DNA from: Litomosoides sigmodontis
Taxonomy: Eukaryota; Nematoda; Chromadorea; Rhabditida; Onchocercidae
NCBI GenBank assembly: GCA_963070105.1
Contig: OY718803.1
Span: 2,171,007 to 2,235,006, forward strand
Direction: 5' to 3'
DNA: 64,000 bases
Shown: positions 1 to 12,701 of the stretch, piece after piece
How positions within the stretch are numbered: position 1 is the first letter of the stretch
Layout of the letters: every line of letters begins with the position of its first letter
Made by a program: the position numbers and the translations under genes
The notes under the pieces: generated by a model
What the model was told of the DNA's origin: nothing
Database searches by the model: none
Seen by the model: only the letters and a program-made list of their open reading frames with translations

Positions 1-254
1 ATGTTCATGGGACTAAAAGCATTGAAATAAGTACGAAATAAGTGAAGTTACAATATCATCAACATCCAATCCCCATTTCTATATAAGCAAAACAATAAGA
101 AAGAAAACTGCTAACCAAAATAGCTTGATCCTGTTGTGACATGGGCAATTCTCGTTGTTTGCCGAATAAATTACCCATAGCACTGTTAGGTTAGCTTCGA
201 CAATTCTTGTAAAATTTCACATATATAACCTAGAATAGGAAAAATACACATTCA

Positions 255-257
<3 letters not shown>

Positions 258-311
<54 letters not shown>
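258..311. repeat. (AT)n followed by (GT)n microsatellite
   Basis: A run of alternating AT (258-295) passes directly into alternating GT (296-311). It is a compound simple-sequence repeat in non-coding DNA. Confidence 0.95.
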
Positions 312-547
312 TCCAATCCGATATAAAATAGCCAGAAAAGAATGGATAAGTAGGCAAAAGGTTTAGCATTTTATACCAATCCAACGTCCGTCAAAGAATG
401 ATGATACTGTATTTGCTGCTATTATAGAAACCTCTTGACGTGGCAAGTCTATCTATTATTACCTTACGCTTCAATCATGGTAACACAAACGTAAGAATTA
501 TATGTCTCTAGCGTCAATATGTGTTCATTCACCTTCTCATTATGCAG

Positions 548-657
548 AGCTCGTGCCAATATCACGACGTTCAATTATGCCATCTCAAAGTAATACCTCC
601 CCGTTAACCTCAAGCATAGAGCAGAAACAAGCAACATCAGTGTCCACCAAAAGTTAG
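548..657 (+). CDS. possible 3'-terminal exon of an unidentified plus-strand gene
   Basis: A good acceptor (pyrimidine tract ending in ATTATGCAG at 547) is followed by 36 open codons ending at TAG (655-657), if the previous exon contributes one base. The peptide starts LVPISRRSIMPSQ and is rich in Ser, Thr and Gln, like a disordered tail. I found no convincing upstream exon in 1-540, so the rest of the gene, if real, lies left of the window. I do not recognise the product. An open stretch of this length can occur by chance, so the call is weak. Confidence 0.25.
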
Positions 658-1569
658 CTTCACGGCACTGTACACCGAAGTATAGCGCTGCAAAGTTCGA
701 GCAATTACTTCATAAGGATTTTACGCCTCTCAGGTGTGCAACGGGGTGTCTTCATGTATTAGTATCAAAGGTTTGAGAAGGGATGTTCGTAGTATAGACT
801 TCAAGTAAGGATTGATTTATACAGTAACAAATTCTAATATTACAAAACAGGTTATAAAGAAACAGTTAACAGAAACAATATGTGCGCATTGAGAAAGCAA
901 TGAAATTCGTGAGTAATACTCATGTTGAAATAAACGATCATTTCTGGCCCTGATATGCTCCTACAATATTGTCGTTGTTTTGAATATTTCTACTGCTACT
1001 TGATTATTAGTAATTTTTCTTGATTGGGGCATTTACGAAAGCAAAAAAACGTCCGTATTTTTATAAAACATTTCTTTGGAGGAAATTCACTTTTTTCTTT
1101 ATAAAACGTATTTCTTCGGGATTTTTATAAAGCATATTTCTCTGATAAGAGTATGATCCGACAAAAAAATATTCCTGAGGATATAAACCAACAAAAAAAG
1201 AAAGAATCAAAAGATAATCTTCTAAATGGTAACTTTCAACACGAGATATATAACAAACGAATAGAACAAACAGGAAAAATTTCACTACAAAAAAGTGCCT
1301 CCTCCTGTTTTCTCATATCTCGCCATCACTGGACAATATTCTGCAATTAAAGCCATCCGCTTCGCATCTGAAACATATTTTTAAGTTAATTAGATAGCTC
1401 TTTTATATTCCAGTACATCTCATCGGGAATTTTTTCCTCCCTATTTACCACAATTTCACAATTTTGGGTAACTCTTATGTTTAAATACATCATTGACATA
1501 GGTAGCCGTCGTGAACCACTGATCTATGACGGTTACGATACGAAAAAGTATTTTTTTTAACAGCAGGTT
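658..1569. other. non-coding stretch
   Basis: AT-rich sequence with no exon I can support on either strand. Short open frames here (for example 1061-1285 minus) are low-complexity Phe/Tyr/Lys readings. It probably holds the 3' flank of the HORMA gene. Confidence 0.6.
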
Positions 1570-4500
1570 CTACATCGCCCTCACTAAGTTCTGCCATGCA
1601 GGATTTGCAGTGTCTTGAATGGACAGTTTTAATATCCGCACTGATTGATGAGAGCACCCAGTAGAAAAGTTATCTTCAAATAACTGCAGCAAATACAGAT
1701 TGCGCAATTGTATTCTTCAAGCAAGTTCGAATTTTACTGTATTTCAACTTAAACTGTCTACCCGTTTGTAATAAAGTTCATATAAATGCTTTCAATAAGA
1801 ATTAAGTTTACATCGGTCAGGAAACGAAACAACTGATACTTAGGGAAGTAGGTCATGATGGACCTATCAAGTTTCGGTCTCTCGGCCGTTACTCTTCGAT
1901 CTTCATGAAAATCCGTTTCAGCTGACGATTTCGAACTTTCAGCTGATGATTTTGAACTTTCCACTGATATGCTTGACTCACCTAAAATTACAACTATTTT
2001 AATTGGCCAAAATTGTAGACTTTTACACTTCGTACTTTTTCTTACCTCTTTCCAAAACTTTTTCCTGTCACACGTTATTTATCTCTCCCACAACTTAACA
2101 GCTTATGCCGCTACAGCTAGCCTTACTGCACATACCTGAAATCGTGTGAGAAACTTTCGTAATCTTCAGTATGCCACTTGCATCAACACATGGTGTTGGT
2201 GCCGTCAATTTAATGCTTGTCATTGGTTCATTTTGCTGTTCGGTATCACCTGCCTGTAGTGAGAAAAAAGTTCAACTAAAATATAAATTTCTTTCCAACG
2301 GAAAGGAAAATTCTTCAAGGGCTGAAAGATTAAGCAAGTTCCATCACTTACCTGAACTTGAGAGAACTCGTCCGTGCATGCTGATAATGTTTGTAAAGCT
2401 TTCGTTGGTGAAGAACCAATGGTGGTATCGCGAGAAGCCGAAGGCTTAATTTCGGTGCGATCGCCCTTTGCCAATAATTTCATTTCCGCAGCACTTTTCA
2501 TGAAAATCGAATGCACTGATGTTGTAACCCTAAATAAGTAAACCTTAAAATAAAGTTGTTTAACGTCCCAATATAACAGTCCACTGGTGTTCAGTCTAAT
2601 ATGACAACACTACCCTCATAACTATTTGAACATTTGGTGCAGTGAAATTCCATGAAGTGAACGTGTTGCAATGTGTTGATTAAATCTCACGTGTTTCGGA
2701 AAATTTCGTGTTAGCTGGCCGACACAAAATATCTCCTCCAAAGTATCTTATTTTCTTCGGCACATTAATCATACACCTGATCAAACTTATTATCAGTTAA
2801 GATGTACGTGAAAACCCGCCTCGAAAGGTCTCTAATTTCTCAAAAAACACATACATATGCTTTTCACAGTCAAATCTGCCAATCGTCAATGGTTCGATTT
2901 CTTTCGGGAAGCGGAATAAACCTTGATCAGCTATAAAACCTTGTGGCTCATAATTAGCAGGAGTCCCTAAAGAAGCGCGAATTTGACTTTTATAGACTAT
3001 TTTATGTATCTAGGTAAAGTTGAGTACATACACCAACTGTATGGACGTTAAACTAATAATGGTTTAAGCTGTTAAGCCTTAAAAAGTACAGAAGGAAGCT
3101 GCATGATGGGAATATTTACTATAATTTCTGGTCTAGCTACCACTAGACCTTAATTACAGCCACCTTAATTATTAAAACACGTAAGTACGATTTCGTGGAA
3201 GATGTATATCAGTTAACAAGAAAACATTCAAACATGTTACTTTCTTCATAGTAGGTAAGTTTAAGGATTGTACAGGTATTCTGTGGTAATGGACCCAAAA
3301 TATTTCCGTATGAAGTGACACGACGAATCAAGCGAAAAAACTGTTTGCGCGCATGAGTGATTCCTGTATATTTGATAGTTGCAACCTTCTCGCCTTTTGT
3401 GCTGCAAGAAAAAGATGAAATCCGTCTCTATTTTCAGAAGATTTCCAAAACAAGCATGAAGACGAGTGTTTAATGGTATAATGAAACGCAATGCGGAATA
3501 TTTTCCACTAATTTATAGTTGCTTAATGTAAAATCTACTTTGATGTATATTTGGTGTATAAGATAGCACTTCCCTTGTAAGAGTCATTTCCGGTTGATTC
3601 GACTCATAAAAAAATGACATTCGGTGAACTTCTAAGGCTTCATATTCGTCTTTTCTGTCACTATCAGCGACCATTATGATGAAATCACGCAACTAAAGAT
3701 ATTCAGTTTCAATCAATGAATCAGCATGCTTTCTCACTTCTTGACTTAAATTTTAGTTTTTTCAAAATCCAGAAGCTAGAGTATACCAATCCCTAAAGTT
3801 TCAACATTAAAAGGCAGTGATTAGTGCTTGATTGCATCCTGCAGGGAAAATATTAAACTCAAAAGCTTATCAAAAACTTACATACGCAAATTCAATCGCT
3901 TCCATAACACCTTTCAGACTGTGAACAATATCTTTGCCTTCCGCTTCTGCTCGAAGAACATAGAATTTCCATTCTAAAGATTTCTACCTTACAGATAGGA
4001 TGGATAAAAAACGTAGCAGAGGGATGACAAGATATGCTACGACGAATACGAGCAAATTTATTCTATTCCATTGAATTCCATCTAATTACCTCGCCAATCA
4101 ACAAATCGTGAATTTTCCAATCTTATATCGAAGATTCCTCAATGTAAACCTTTCGCTACGATCAGCAAACGGTACTATTAATTTTACAATTACATATTCA
4201 TTAGTGATCATCATCATCATCATCATCGTCATCGTCACTTCATTTACTACTTTAAAGTCGCACCGTTATCCTTATCAACATTCATTTCATCACTTATGTT
4301 CTCACCAAAATATTAAAAGTTATCACTATTCATATCGTCACTACGTTCAATCGTTGAAAATTCCAGTCGTCACTGCTTTACAAAAAGGGATGATGTCAGT
4401 TGTGCCTCAGTAAGTGTTCCTATCCTTAAGTATCAAACGTAAAGTGGAAAAAAAGATTACACACTTTCAATCTGGCGTTTCTTGAAGCATTTTGCAGGAA

Positions 4501-4624
4501 GTAAGTCTCTGGTATAAAGTATATGTGATGCAGTAATGAATACAACACGCTGTAGGAATGACCGTGATTTCTCGCCAACCGGTTTATGCGGAAATGTTGC
4601 TTCCCACTGAAATGACTTACTCAT
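1570..4624 (-). CDS. HORMA-domain meiotic chromosome axis protein (HIM-3/HTP/HORMAD family)
   Basis: Nine exons on the minus strand: 4624-4465, 3973-3882, 3692-3604, 3401-3241, 2966-2855, 2529-2352, 2253-2136, 1981-1812 and 1683-1570. They join in phase to 397 aa, close to HORMAD1 length. The HORMA fold covers about residues 20-235. Landmarks are FLQRVVFITASHILYTRDLLP-like helix A in exon 1, LKGVMEAIEFAYLRDF across exons 2-3, ARKQFFRLIRRV and GPLPQNTCTILKLTYYEE in exon 4, and TPANYEPQGF in exon 5. Family knowledge: these proteins form the meiotic chromosome axis and control homologue pairing, synapsis and crossover number, linked by HORMA-closure motif binding. The C-terminal part is low in similarity and carries a duplicated ESSKSSA heptad (residues ~310-325). 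The exon 3 donor (GA|GTCGAA) is non-consensus, chosen because it alone keeps phase and the fold. The last two exons are the least certain. Which paralogue (HIM-3, HTP-1/2 or HTP-3) cannot be decided from the sequence. Confidence 0.85.
4207..4234. repeat. (ATC)n trinucleotide repeat
   Basis: About nine ATC units, slightly interrupted, inside intron 1 of the HORMA gene. Confidence 0.9.
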
Positions 4625-6458
4625 GTATTTTTCCGGAGTATATTTTGAGAAATAATAATTATATTAGGAAAAAAAAAACCTTCTTCAGCTCATATCAGAT
4701 CATGTCCTTCATTATACTACGTACGTAGTCGAAGAAAACTTGCTTTTACACTTGTTTTTGGTAATTATTATTCATAAAAAACAATTTACATTCAAGCCTT
4801 TTCCACATCGTTTCTTCTGCACTGGCTCCATGCTCAATCCAACTCAATCAATGAAACCTAAAATGTAAATCAGGCGTAAAATATAGCAACATACAAATTC
4901 AAAAATATCGCACGAAGAAATACGATATATTAAAGCACAAATAACAAAATTTTTATAAATTTAATCATTCAAATGGAAAAAATTTTTTAGCAATAGTGCC
5001 TGAGTGATTTTCACTCCTCTTGCTATCTTTCTACCATGCAATATCTGAAATTCATCTTAATTTTGGTAATTAGTACAAATCAGTAACTAAAATTAATTGT
5101 TATCCCGTATCTAAATTCCTCATCAGCTCCGGCACTTATCATTTCAAACACAAATTATGATAATTTGAGATCAAATGTATCATCAATTAAAATAAGATGC
5201 TACTTATGAAATGAAAAATTAAAAATACGCTAATTGAGCATCTAATTTCAATTTCATTTCGCCAAATTTAATTAATTCGAAGCCACAATTCATATTTCAG
5301 CAGTTCATTGACATTGGAAATAACTTTTCAGCCTAAATTTAACACCCAATTTCATGCAGCCACTCTTTCCTGCGTACGTCAGTCGTTTCCCCAATGCCAT
5401 GACGCAGCGCATTCTTACGCGCGCAACAATTCACATTCATCCAAGTTAAACTGTGCTACGGCTCTTATTAATTTCGTAATTTGCACGTAGTCATTCATTG
5501 CAAGTTGGGATCTAGCACGTTGGGAGGGGACAGGAGATAACACTGACGAATGACGTCATCTAAAAAATGTAACGGAAATTGTATTCTTCGCGTAAATCAC
5601 AAAACATACATCGTTCCCACGAAGCTCACAATAACCATTTTTTTTTCCTAAAACAATTTTTTAAATGCTAAAATTTTTAAATTATCCAACAAATATAACT
5701 GTATTAGCATAAATTTAACAAGTAAGCATAGAACTTAAATTGAAATTAACGATTTAAATTTAGTTTAGATTGTAAATCACCTGAATTAAATAAATTCCAT
5801 GCTTTAAACTTATTATTTTAGCTTTAAATTAGCAAGAATTTAAGCCGTAAAATTTAAAATTAAAGTTCGTCTTTTGAACGTATTATTGCATCAAAAGTAA
5901 ACTTTAACATTTGAAGAAAAATTAATTATACAGCATATCTGTTCATTCATTGCTTATATCAGGATACTGTGATATTTAATTAATTCACAAAATCTTATCT
6001 TTACTTAGTCACTATTTCACAACACTAATTTCATCGCTGCGATTGCTGCAGAACTGTAGTTAAATTTAACTTGCTTGCATTTGATAGCTTGTAGCGTTCA
6101 AAACTTCTGCTACTGTTAGCATAAGTTATTTTAATGTTACTTTAGCATGAGCTATTTCAATGTCTGCTACGATGAAGCAAGCAGTTTAAGTTATTTCAAT
6201 GTTGCAGGAAGATCACTGTCGCAGAGTAGCGCCTTCTACAATCAGCATTACTATGCCAGCAAAAATAATAAAATTTATTTTTCAAATATATTTTACACTT
6301 TACATTTTTTAATATATGTTTTTTCACTTTTTTAAAATACGTTTTTTCTTTAAATATACAATTTTTTTTTTAAAAAAAATATATTTATGCGTATCATCTA
6401 CAAGGGGGACAATATGAAGTAAACAGTTGAACGAGGAGGATGTTTGCTTAGGGATGAA
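4625..6458. other. intergenic region between PTP 3' end and HORMA gene start
   Basis: No supported exon. The stretch 5300-5560 is richer in G+C and CpG than its surroundings and holds a perfect TGACGTCA palindrome, so it could be promoter DNA for the minus-strand HORMA gene. The part from 5570 on is very AT-rich. On the minus strand an AATAAA motif (TTTATT at 6274-6279) lies about 185 nt past the PTP stop and may be its poly(A) signal. Confidence 0.5.
5551..5558. promoter_or_regulatory. candidate CRE/ATF site TGACGTCA
   Basis: A perfect 8-bp palindromic cAMP-response element sits about 930 bp upstream of the HORMA gene start, in the GC-richer part of the intergenic DNA. Function is inferred from motif identity only. 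Confidence 0.3.
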
Positions 6459-9400
6459 TTATTCTTCTTCCGGTATGGAAGGTAGTATTTCGAATTTTTT
6501 CAAGTCATTTTCAAGAGCAATCCAAACTTTGTTTATAAGTTGACGTGTGATAAAACGTTCATTTATTTGATCCAATAAATAGCCCATGCTATATGCCTAA
6601 AAAAAAGTTAGCAAAAATAATTTATCATTATTTAGCTTAAACCGTGAGAAATTTTATTTGCGCCTAAATGATTATTTTATAAATATATGCTCAATTTCAT
6701 TTCAAAAATTAATCAATGAAAATAATTTATTCAACTGTATGATAACAACGCATTCATGAAATGCTATTATAATTTCAAATTTTAATCAACCTATCAAACA
6801 ACCGTTTTAATTTAATTTTAAAATATTAAAATTAAAATGTTCCAGCAGTTCTATTTCCTTTCCGAAAAAACAGCAAACAAGAAATTATTGGTAGAAACGA
6901 GAGAGGAATGCAAAACAGAAAGAGGAAGAAAACATATTTTGCAGAAAAGCAAAAAAAAACCAAAATCAACAAAATAAAAAAATTATAAAATGAAATTTCA
7001 AATTTTACGCCACTAACCTGTTCAGCAATAATCAGATTAATATAAGCGTACTGCAAGTGATTCATCACAAGACCTGGTCGTTGTCGTCGAATTTTTTCAA
7101 TTAAAGCCTGAAACAATTTAGTTAACATTGTAGCAATTCTAAAATCATATAGTAAATTTTTCCGATGTTTAAAAATTGCACAAATAACATGAATTGGTGA
7201 TGCTAGTGGAGAGAGAATAAATTAAGTCATAAATTGAATTTACATTCGTGCAATTTGTATAGACTCAAGCAAATGATTTGCCGTACAACTACGATAAAAT
7301 TATCCTACTCACCTAACTTGTACGTTTTATTTCGTAAAATTACAAAAATTAAAGCATACAATGAGAGGTTAGATTGTTTTTTATAGTTTTAAACTAATTT
7401 CATTAAAAATTTCCCACCTGTACGTTTACGCTGCGTAAACTTTTTAGCTGATACATGGCAAAATCCAATGCAATCAAAACACCTGTACGACCTCGACCTG
7501 CACGACAATGTATCAATGTTTTATCACTGCTAACCTATAATTTGTAAATTTTACAACACAAGATACCAACCAACATCATCAGTATTATTAAATTTTAATT
7601 AAATATCAATTAGAGCGTAGTAACTTCAATTATAGTAATTTTATAAACTACTCCAGTTTTTTTTTAACTAAAAAAATTACACTACTGCTTCGTACTATAA
7701 AAATTATTATAATAAACACTTTCTATGTCGATTAAATTTTATTGATTAAATTTTTGGCAATATTTCACATAGTAAGTGGGTAAGAATGAATGTTCTCACT
7801 TACCATTACCAACATTTCCAGCAATGCATTAGCAGCTTTAGTTAGGGTATTATTTTTTCCCCACGGTAAAGGTAATCGTCCATCTGGCCATCGAAAATAG
7901 CACACGTGCGTGAGGAATCGATCTCTTTGACCATAAGTTGCATTACCGTATCGTATACGAAGTTGTGTTAATCGATAAACGCATTCTCTTTTATCGTTTG
8001 TTCGAATTTTACAATCAATCTAATGTTGGTCTATGTTGTATTAAAATTAAATGCATGTGGACGCAAAAAATTTCATCATTTATATTAATTGGCAAGAAAT
8101 TTTAATTTCAAATTTAGTCTAATATTTTTTTTTCATCCCGTAACATTCATTTCAATGGTTTTTTTTCTGTCCATTTTTTAATTATAATTTTTAGTGGTGT
8201 AGCAATGATAAGATGAATTGCATTCAAATATTGCATTTTCCGTTTCTTCAATCCGGCTCATTCCTTTCTAGCACACAAAAAATCGGAATAACAATTAACA
8301 AACTTCTCTCTCTCTCCAAAAACCAACCATCAGTGAGCTCTTAATGCAAGTTATTTTAAATGGTGCGCAACCATAGATTTTCCCCTCAACAGTAGGCCAG
8401 TATTGAATTGTTTGATAATTTTTCCGAAAGGAATTCGGATAAAGACGTTCCTCGTACGGACAATTCAGCGATACAATCGTTTTAATATTTTCCTAAGTAT
8501 CTTTCATTCATTGTATAATAAATTTTGCAATTTTATTTTAAAGAATCTTTTTAATTGTTTGAATTTTAAAAATTTCACATATACAGCATTTTAAGTTAAT
8601 GAATTAAAAAAAAAGAAAGTAAATAAATATGTGCTTGTTAAAAACCCTCTCACTCACAATATGTTGGAAATTTTCGAGTGAATTTTTTAAGATTCATAAG
8701 AAATTCGTCATTTTTCATATTTGGTAGGAATTAAATTCTTAATTTCAATAATAAACTACACTTAATCTTTTAATTTGACAAAAAATTCAGGTATTAAATT
8801 ATGAAAATTTATTAATTAAAAAATTATTAAAATTACCTGCCAAACAAGCGTCCAAAAATCGCAAATCGTAGCTAGGTTAGGCCCTTCACATGCAAAATAT
8901 ATTTTGCCATCTTCACGTGTAATGCGTTGTGCGTTTACCTATAATTTAATTTCATAATTTACTTAGTTTTTTGTTGTTCGAAGAAAAATTCATTTACTAA
9001 TTTGTTTAATGCAAATATTTTTAATGCTAATTTCTGAAAGGATTTTTTTTGTCTTTTGGTTCGCTTACCCTATTAATTTTATCAAATTAAATAAATTTTA
9101 TCAATCATTTTCAAACGAACTCTTTTCCTGAAAAAAATAAAATTTTTTTGACTGAGAAAATTAGGAAACTTCTTTGAAAAACTATTTTTGCTAGGAATTA
9201 ACTTTTTCTCAATGTGTTTCGTTATACAAATGTTTAACATATGCAAATATCATTTCCTAAATTCAGCAATTCCTGTGACTTTTTTTTTGACCCTTTATTT
9301 CTCATGCATATTTACACTCAACTTAAATTTACATTAATTAACGAAATTAAAGGGGGACGTTTTTTTGTACAAAAAAAATGAATTACTATATTTTACAAAT

Positions 9401-10232
9401 GTATTAATTTAAAATGCGATATTATCATACTTTTAAAGTTCGTGATGTACTTGCACTGATTGAATGTTGAAGAAATCTCGGAGCCCTGAGAGTATTATGC
9501 ACGGATAATAGCCAGTTGTTTGTGACGTATTCTAATACGTCAAATTCTTTGCATAACGCTTTATAAGCATCGGATATTGAAAACCGTGTGAGAAACCAAT
9601 GCTTCACCTATTATTATAATTTTAATAACAAACGATCAATATTGATCCATTGGTGATTGAAATGAAAATTAACTAAAATGATTTCGTTAAGTATTCACAA
9701 GTTGTAAGTTAACTTTGTTAAGTATCAGTAAAGTGCTTAGTTGACTTTGCTAGCTGTTCATAGAGCTGTAAGTTGAATTTGTTAAGTTGTAAATAAAATG
9801 CTGAGGAGACTTCGTCAAGTGTTAAGAGAGCTGTAAGTTGAATTTATTAAGTGTCAATAAGCACTATTCATTGATGACAAATAACTTTAAATTAACTTTT
9901 GTACGAAATAAAAAATATTTAAAATGTAAAAATTGATATATATATATAATTTGTTTGAGAGGCATGATTTTGCGTAATTCAACAATTTTCTTTCATAAAT
10001 ATAACCGTTAGATCATTGCGAACAAATGTTATTTTCAGTTTTCCTTTCCTCAATCCATTTGATTTAGCTTCCTCTTCAATAACATCTGAGATTTGCTTGC
10101 TAAAGAATGCTATGGAACTGAAATTTAAAAATTTTAGCAAAAAAAAATGCTTTTGTTGTTAAAACTATTATTAGCCCAAAAAAATCTAAGCAGCACAAAA
10201 AACAAGAACCTTTGCAACTGCGCTCTCATCAT
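6459..10232 (-). CDS. cytosolic-type protein tyrosine phosphatase, divergent nematode form
   Basis: Exons on the minus strand: 10232-10210 (tentative first exon), 10117-10006, 9607-9431, 8938-8837, 8492-8328, 8019-7804, 7534-7418, 7107-7018 and 6596-6459, in phase for 379 aa. The protein is essentially one PTP catalytic domain with no signal peptide or membrane segment. Landmarks: CEGPNLATICDFWTLVWQ (~121-138), IQYWP in exon 5, the WPD general-acid loop (W237-P238-D239), the P-loop HCRAGRGRTG with Cys275 and Arg281, and RPGLVMNHLQYAY (Q-loop). Family knowledge: Cys forms the phosphocysteine intermediate, Asp is the general acid. Oddities: the phosphotyrosine-recognition KNRY loop is not visible (NNWLLSVH stands near its place), and the first Q-loop Gln is replaced by Met while the second Gln is kept. 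Nematodes have many small PTPs of this kind, often germline-expressed; the specific orthologue is unknown. It lies about 780 bp downstream of snrp-27 on the same strand. Confidence 0.88.
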
Positions 10233-11011
10233 TCTTTCGTTTCGTTTCGTAACAAAATACGTCTGAATTGAATAAACTAAGTCAACCGCACAACTCAACG
10301 AATTGATGAGGGAATAAATCCACAGCAAACATCACAAGCTTTTTTCATTTACATTAGCGTTTTCATTTTTGCATATTTTATGCAAATATTATCTCATTTT
10401 GTGGTTATGATTGATGAAGTGAAAGTCTGAATTTTATTCATTCCTTGTTAAGTTGTAAGAAGACACTATGTTGCTTTACCATTGCCGAATATTTGAGGCA
10501 GTTTTAATAGTTGAAAATTTTATTCGCGATAACAGTGATGACATGGCGAAGGAACAGAAAAATCATTACTAAGTTCTACACCGTTTTCTAAAATATTTGC
10601 TCAGGAATTCTGGCAAATGATGAAATTATGTGTGAAGTTTTATTGGTATTGAGGAAAAAAGATGACAAAAAGAATTTTCACTCGCTATTTTATGATGACC
10701 ATAAACAAAACATCGAATATACACGGGAAATTTGACTCTATAAATAGAACCAATCCATTAAAAACTTTTTAAGACACTTTGCAAAGTTGACGCTTTAAAA
10801 ATATCTGCTTACCTTCGTTCGAAAAGCCAAGTTAAGCTAAATCGTATTAGTCAAGGAAAAGATGCAAGAGTAAGCTGGATCAACCAAAAAATCCAAATTA
10901 TGTCAAAGCATCAATACTATTTTGTAAAATTTTTGTTTTCTGTTTATGCAAAAAAAATCAAGTGAATCAAGCGAATCCTTGAAAAATGTGTGAGATCGAT
11001 ATGAACAAATT
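10233..11011. other. intergenic region between snrp-27 and PTP
   Basis: No exon supported on either strand; it contains the snrp-27 3' flank and the presumed 5' region of the PTP gene. The spacing is longer than the roughly 100 bp usual in C. elegans operons, so co-transcription is possible but not shown. Confidence 0.5.
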
Positions 11012-12701
11012 TTATGCGACGTAATCTAATGGTCTGTTAAAGCCACCTTTTCTGTTCATATACTGTCGATATCGTCGCGGCTTATTGATTGAAACAATAC
11101 CATCAACATTACCCGGTACCTAGAATAAACCGACGTAACCAATTTATAGATCACACTTCTTCAGTGCGATTAATAGTAAAGCATACAGAGTTGCAATTCA
11201 AAAATGGCGAGTACCAAAAACAACTATGTTAGGGTTATATTTGAGCTCAATTTTTTCCTGAAGTCTGTCCGAATCCAATCAGTAATCGATGATCACAAAA
11301 AAATTACGAACTGTAAATAAAAAGCAATGCATACCTTTTTGTTTTTAGTCGTGTCAAAACCTGAAAAGCCCATCAACTTGAGCATGTCTTTGTCAAGTCC
11401 TTTCAAAGAATCAACACCAACTGAAAATTTCAAAGAATCATCAATAAGAGAAAAGGAAAATTCCTGCAAAAAACTAAAGTTATCGCTCAATCAATGGAAA
11501 TCGATTCTGCAGCCTAGGATTGGTAGCACGAGGCTTTCCATTAATTGATACCATACGTGACGTGTGTTGATGTTATCGTGAAGGGGATAATCAAACCATT
11601 TTTTCTGACATGATCCGAAAAAGCTTAGACTACACACATACAGCCGTATCTACTTGATAAATGCTTACCATCTTTCGCCTGCTTTTCTTTTTCACGATCC
11701 CTAAAAAATGACCACGTTTTTCGATTTCCTTGAATTTCATTTCAGCGAAAGTAAGACAAAACGAGAATAAAATTACACCAACCCTTAACTATAATTCTTA
11801 AAACTTAATAGAACAAATAAAGCATAAAACGTTTGTGCATCGACCCAAACGTAGTAGTTCCACAAGTTGAGCCAATGTATGACAAATGGAAGTCAAAACA
11901 CAAAATACACCTTACTCTTTATCGATAAGATCTATCGATAAGAAAAAGATAAACAGCAAATTTGGTTATGCAACCTTCTTGGTCTCTCCTCATTGTCATG
12001 TCGTCTTCTATCATCCAATCGCTCACGACTTCTACTTCGACTTCTTCTGCGATCTAAAGGACTTCGCGACCGACGACGCTCCTGTAAATGTAATAACTAC
12101 GATCTCAGATCGGATAATTCGCGATCCACTCAGCGAAATTCTAGAACACACATTTAAACTTTCCTTTTTCAAACAAACTACGATATTTTTTGCTCTCAGC
12201 AGATTAATAAACTAAAAAGAAAAAGTTGAATTCCAAAACTTCCGCACTTGACTACGGCGACGCGAACGATCTTTATCGATTGTTCGTGTCCTGCCAGTGG
12301 AGCGTGATCGTGACCTACGTCGCCTTTCACGTTCTCTGTCTGGAAATGAATCAGTGTTTCATTAAATATTACGAAAATCATACTGAAAGCAAAACACTAT
12401 AGAATTATACCGGAGAAAAACTCATAATGGCCACATCAATCAGTAAAGCAATTTAGTTTTCAGAGGATCAAATAGCTACAACATAAACGATACATTGGTT
12501 AAAACTATAACAGCCATTTGAGAAGAAATGCATTCGCTGGGTGATACTGTCGTTTCTCAAACGAGAACTGACAAGTTTAAATTAAATGTTCCAATTGGAA
12601 TAAAACTATGTGTGTTACTAAAAACTATCAATAATGACTGGAGATATTTAGAGACAAATAAAAAAATACTCACCTCTACTTCGGCTTCGTTCTCGTACCA
12701 T
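11012..12701 (-). CDS. snrp-27: U4/U6.U5 tri-snRNP 27 kDa protein (SNRNP27 / SNRP-27)
   Basis: Six minus-strand exons: 12701-12674, 12339-12248, 12081-11975, 11700-11669, 11420-11335 and 11119-11012, in phase for 150 aa (human protein 155 aa). The N-terminal two thirds is an RS/RE/RD-rich region starting MVRERSRSR. The conserved C-terminal box follows: [17 protein letters not shown] and then [19 protein letters not shown], ending in VA and a TAA stop. Family knowledge: this nuclear protein belongs to the spliceosomal tri-snRNP and in C. elegans influences 5' splice-site choice; Met136 here appears to match the residue whose mutation does so. The neighbouring usp-48 is divergently transcribed. 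Confidence 0.95.

Noticed and set aside
11327..11548. Plus-strand 73-codon frame
   Set aside because: It is the antisense shadow of the conserved snrp-27 exon with [10 protein letters not shown].
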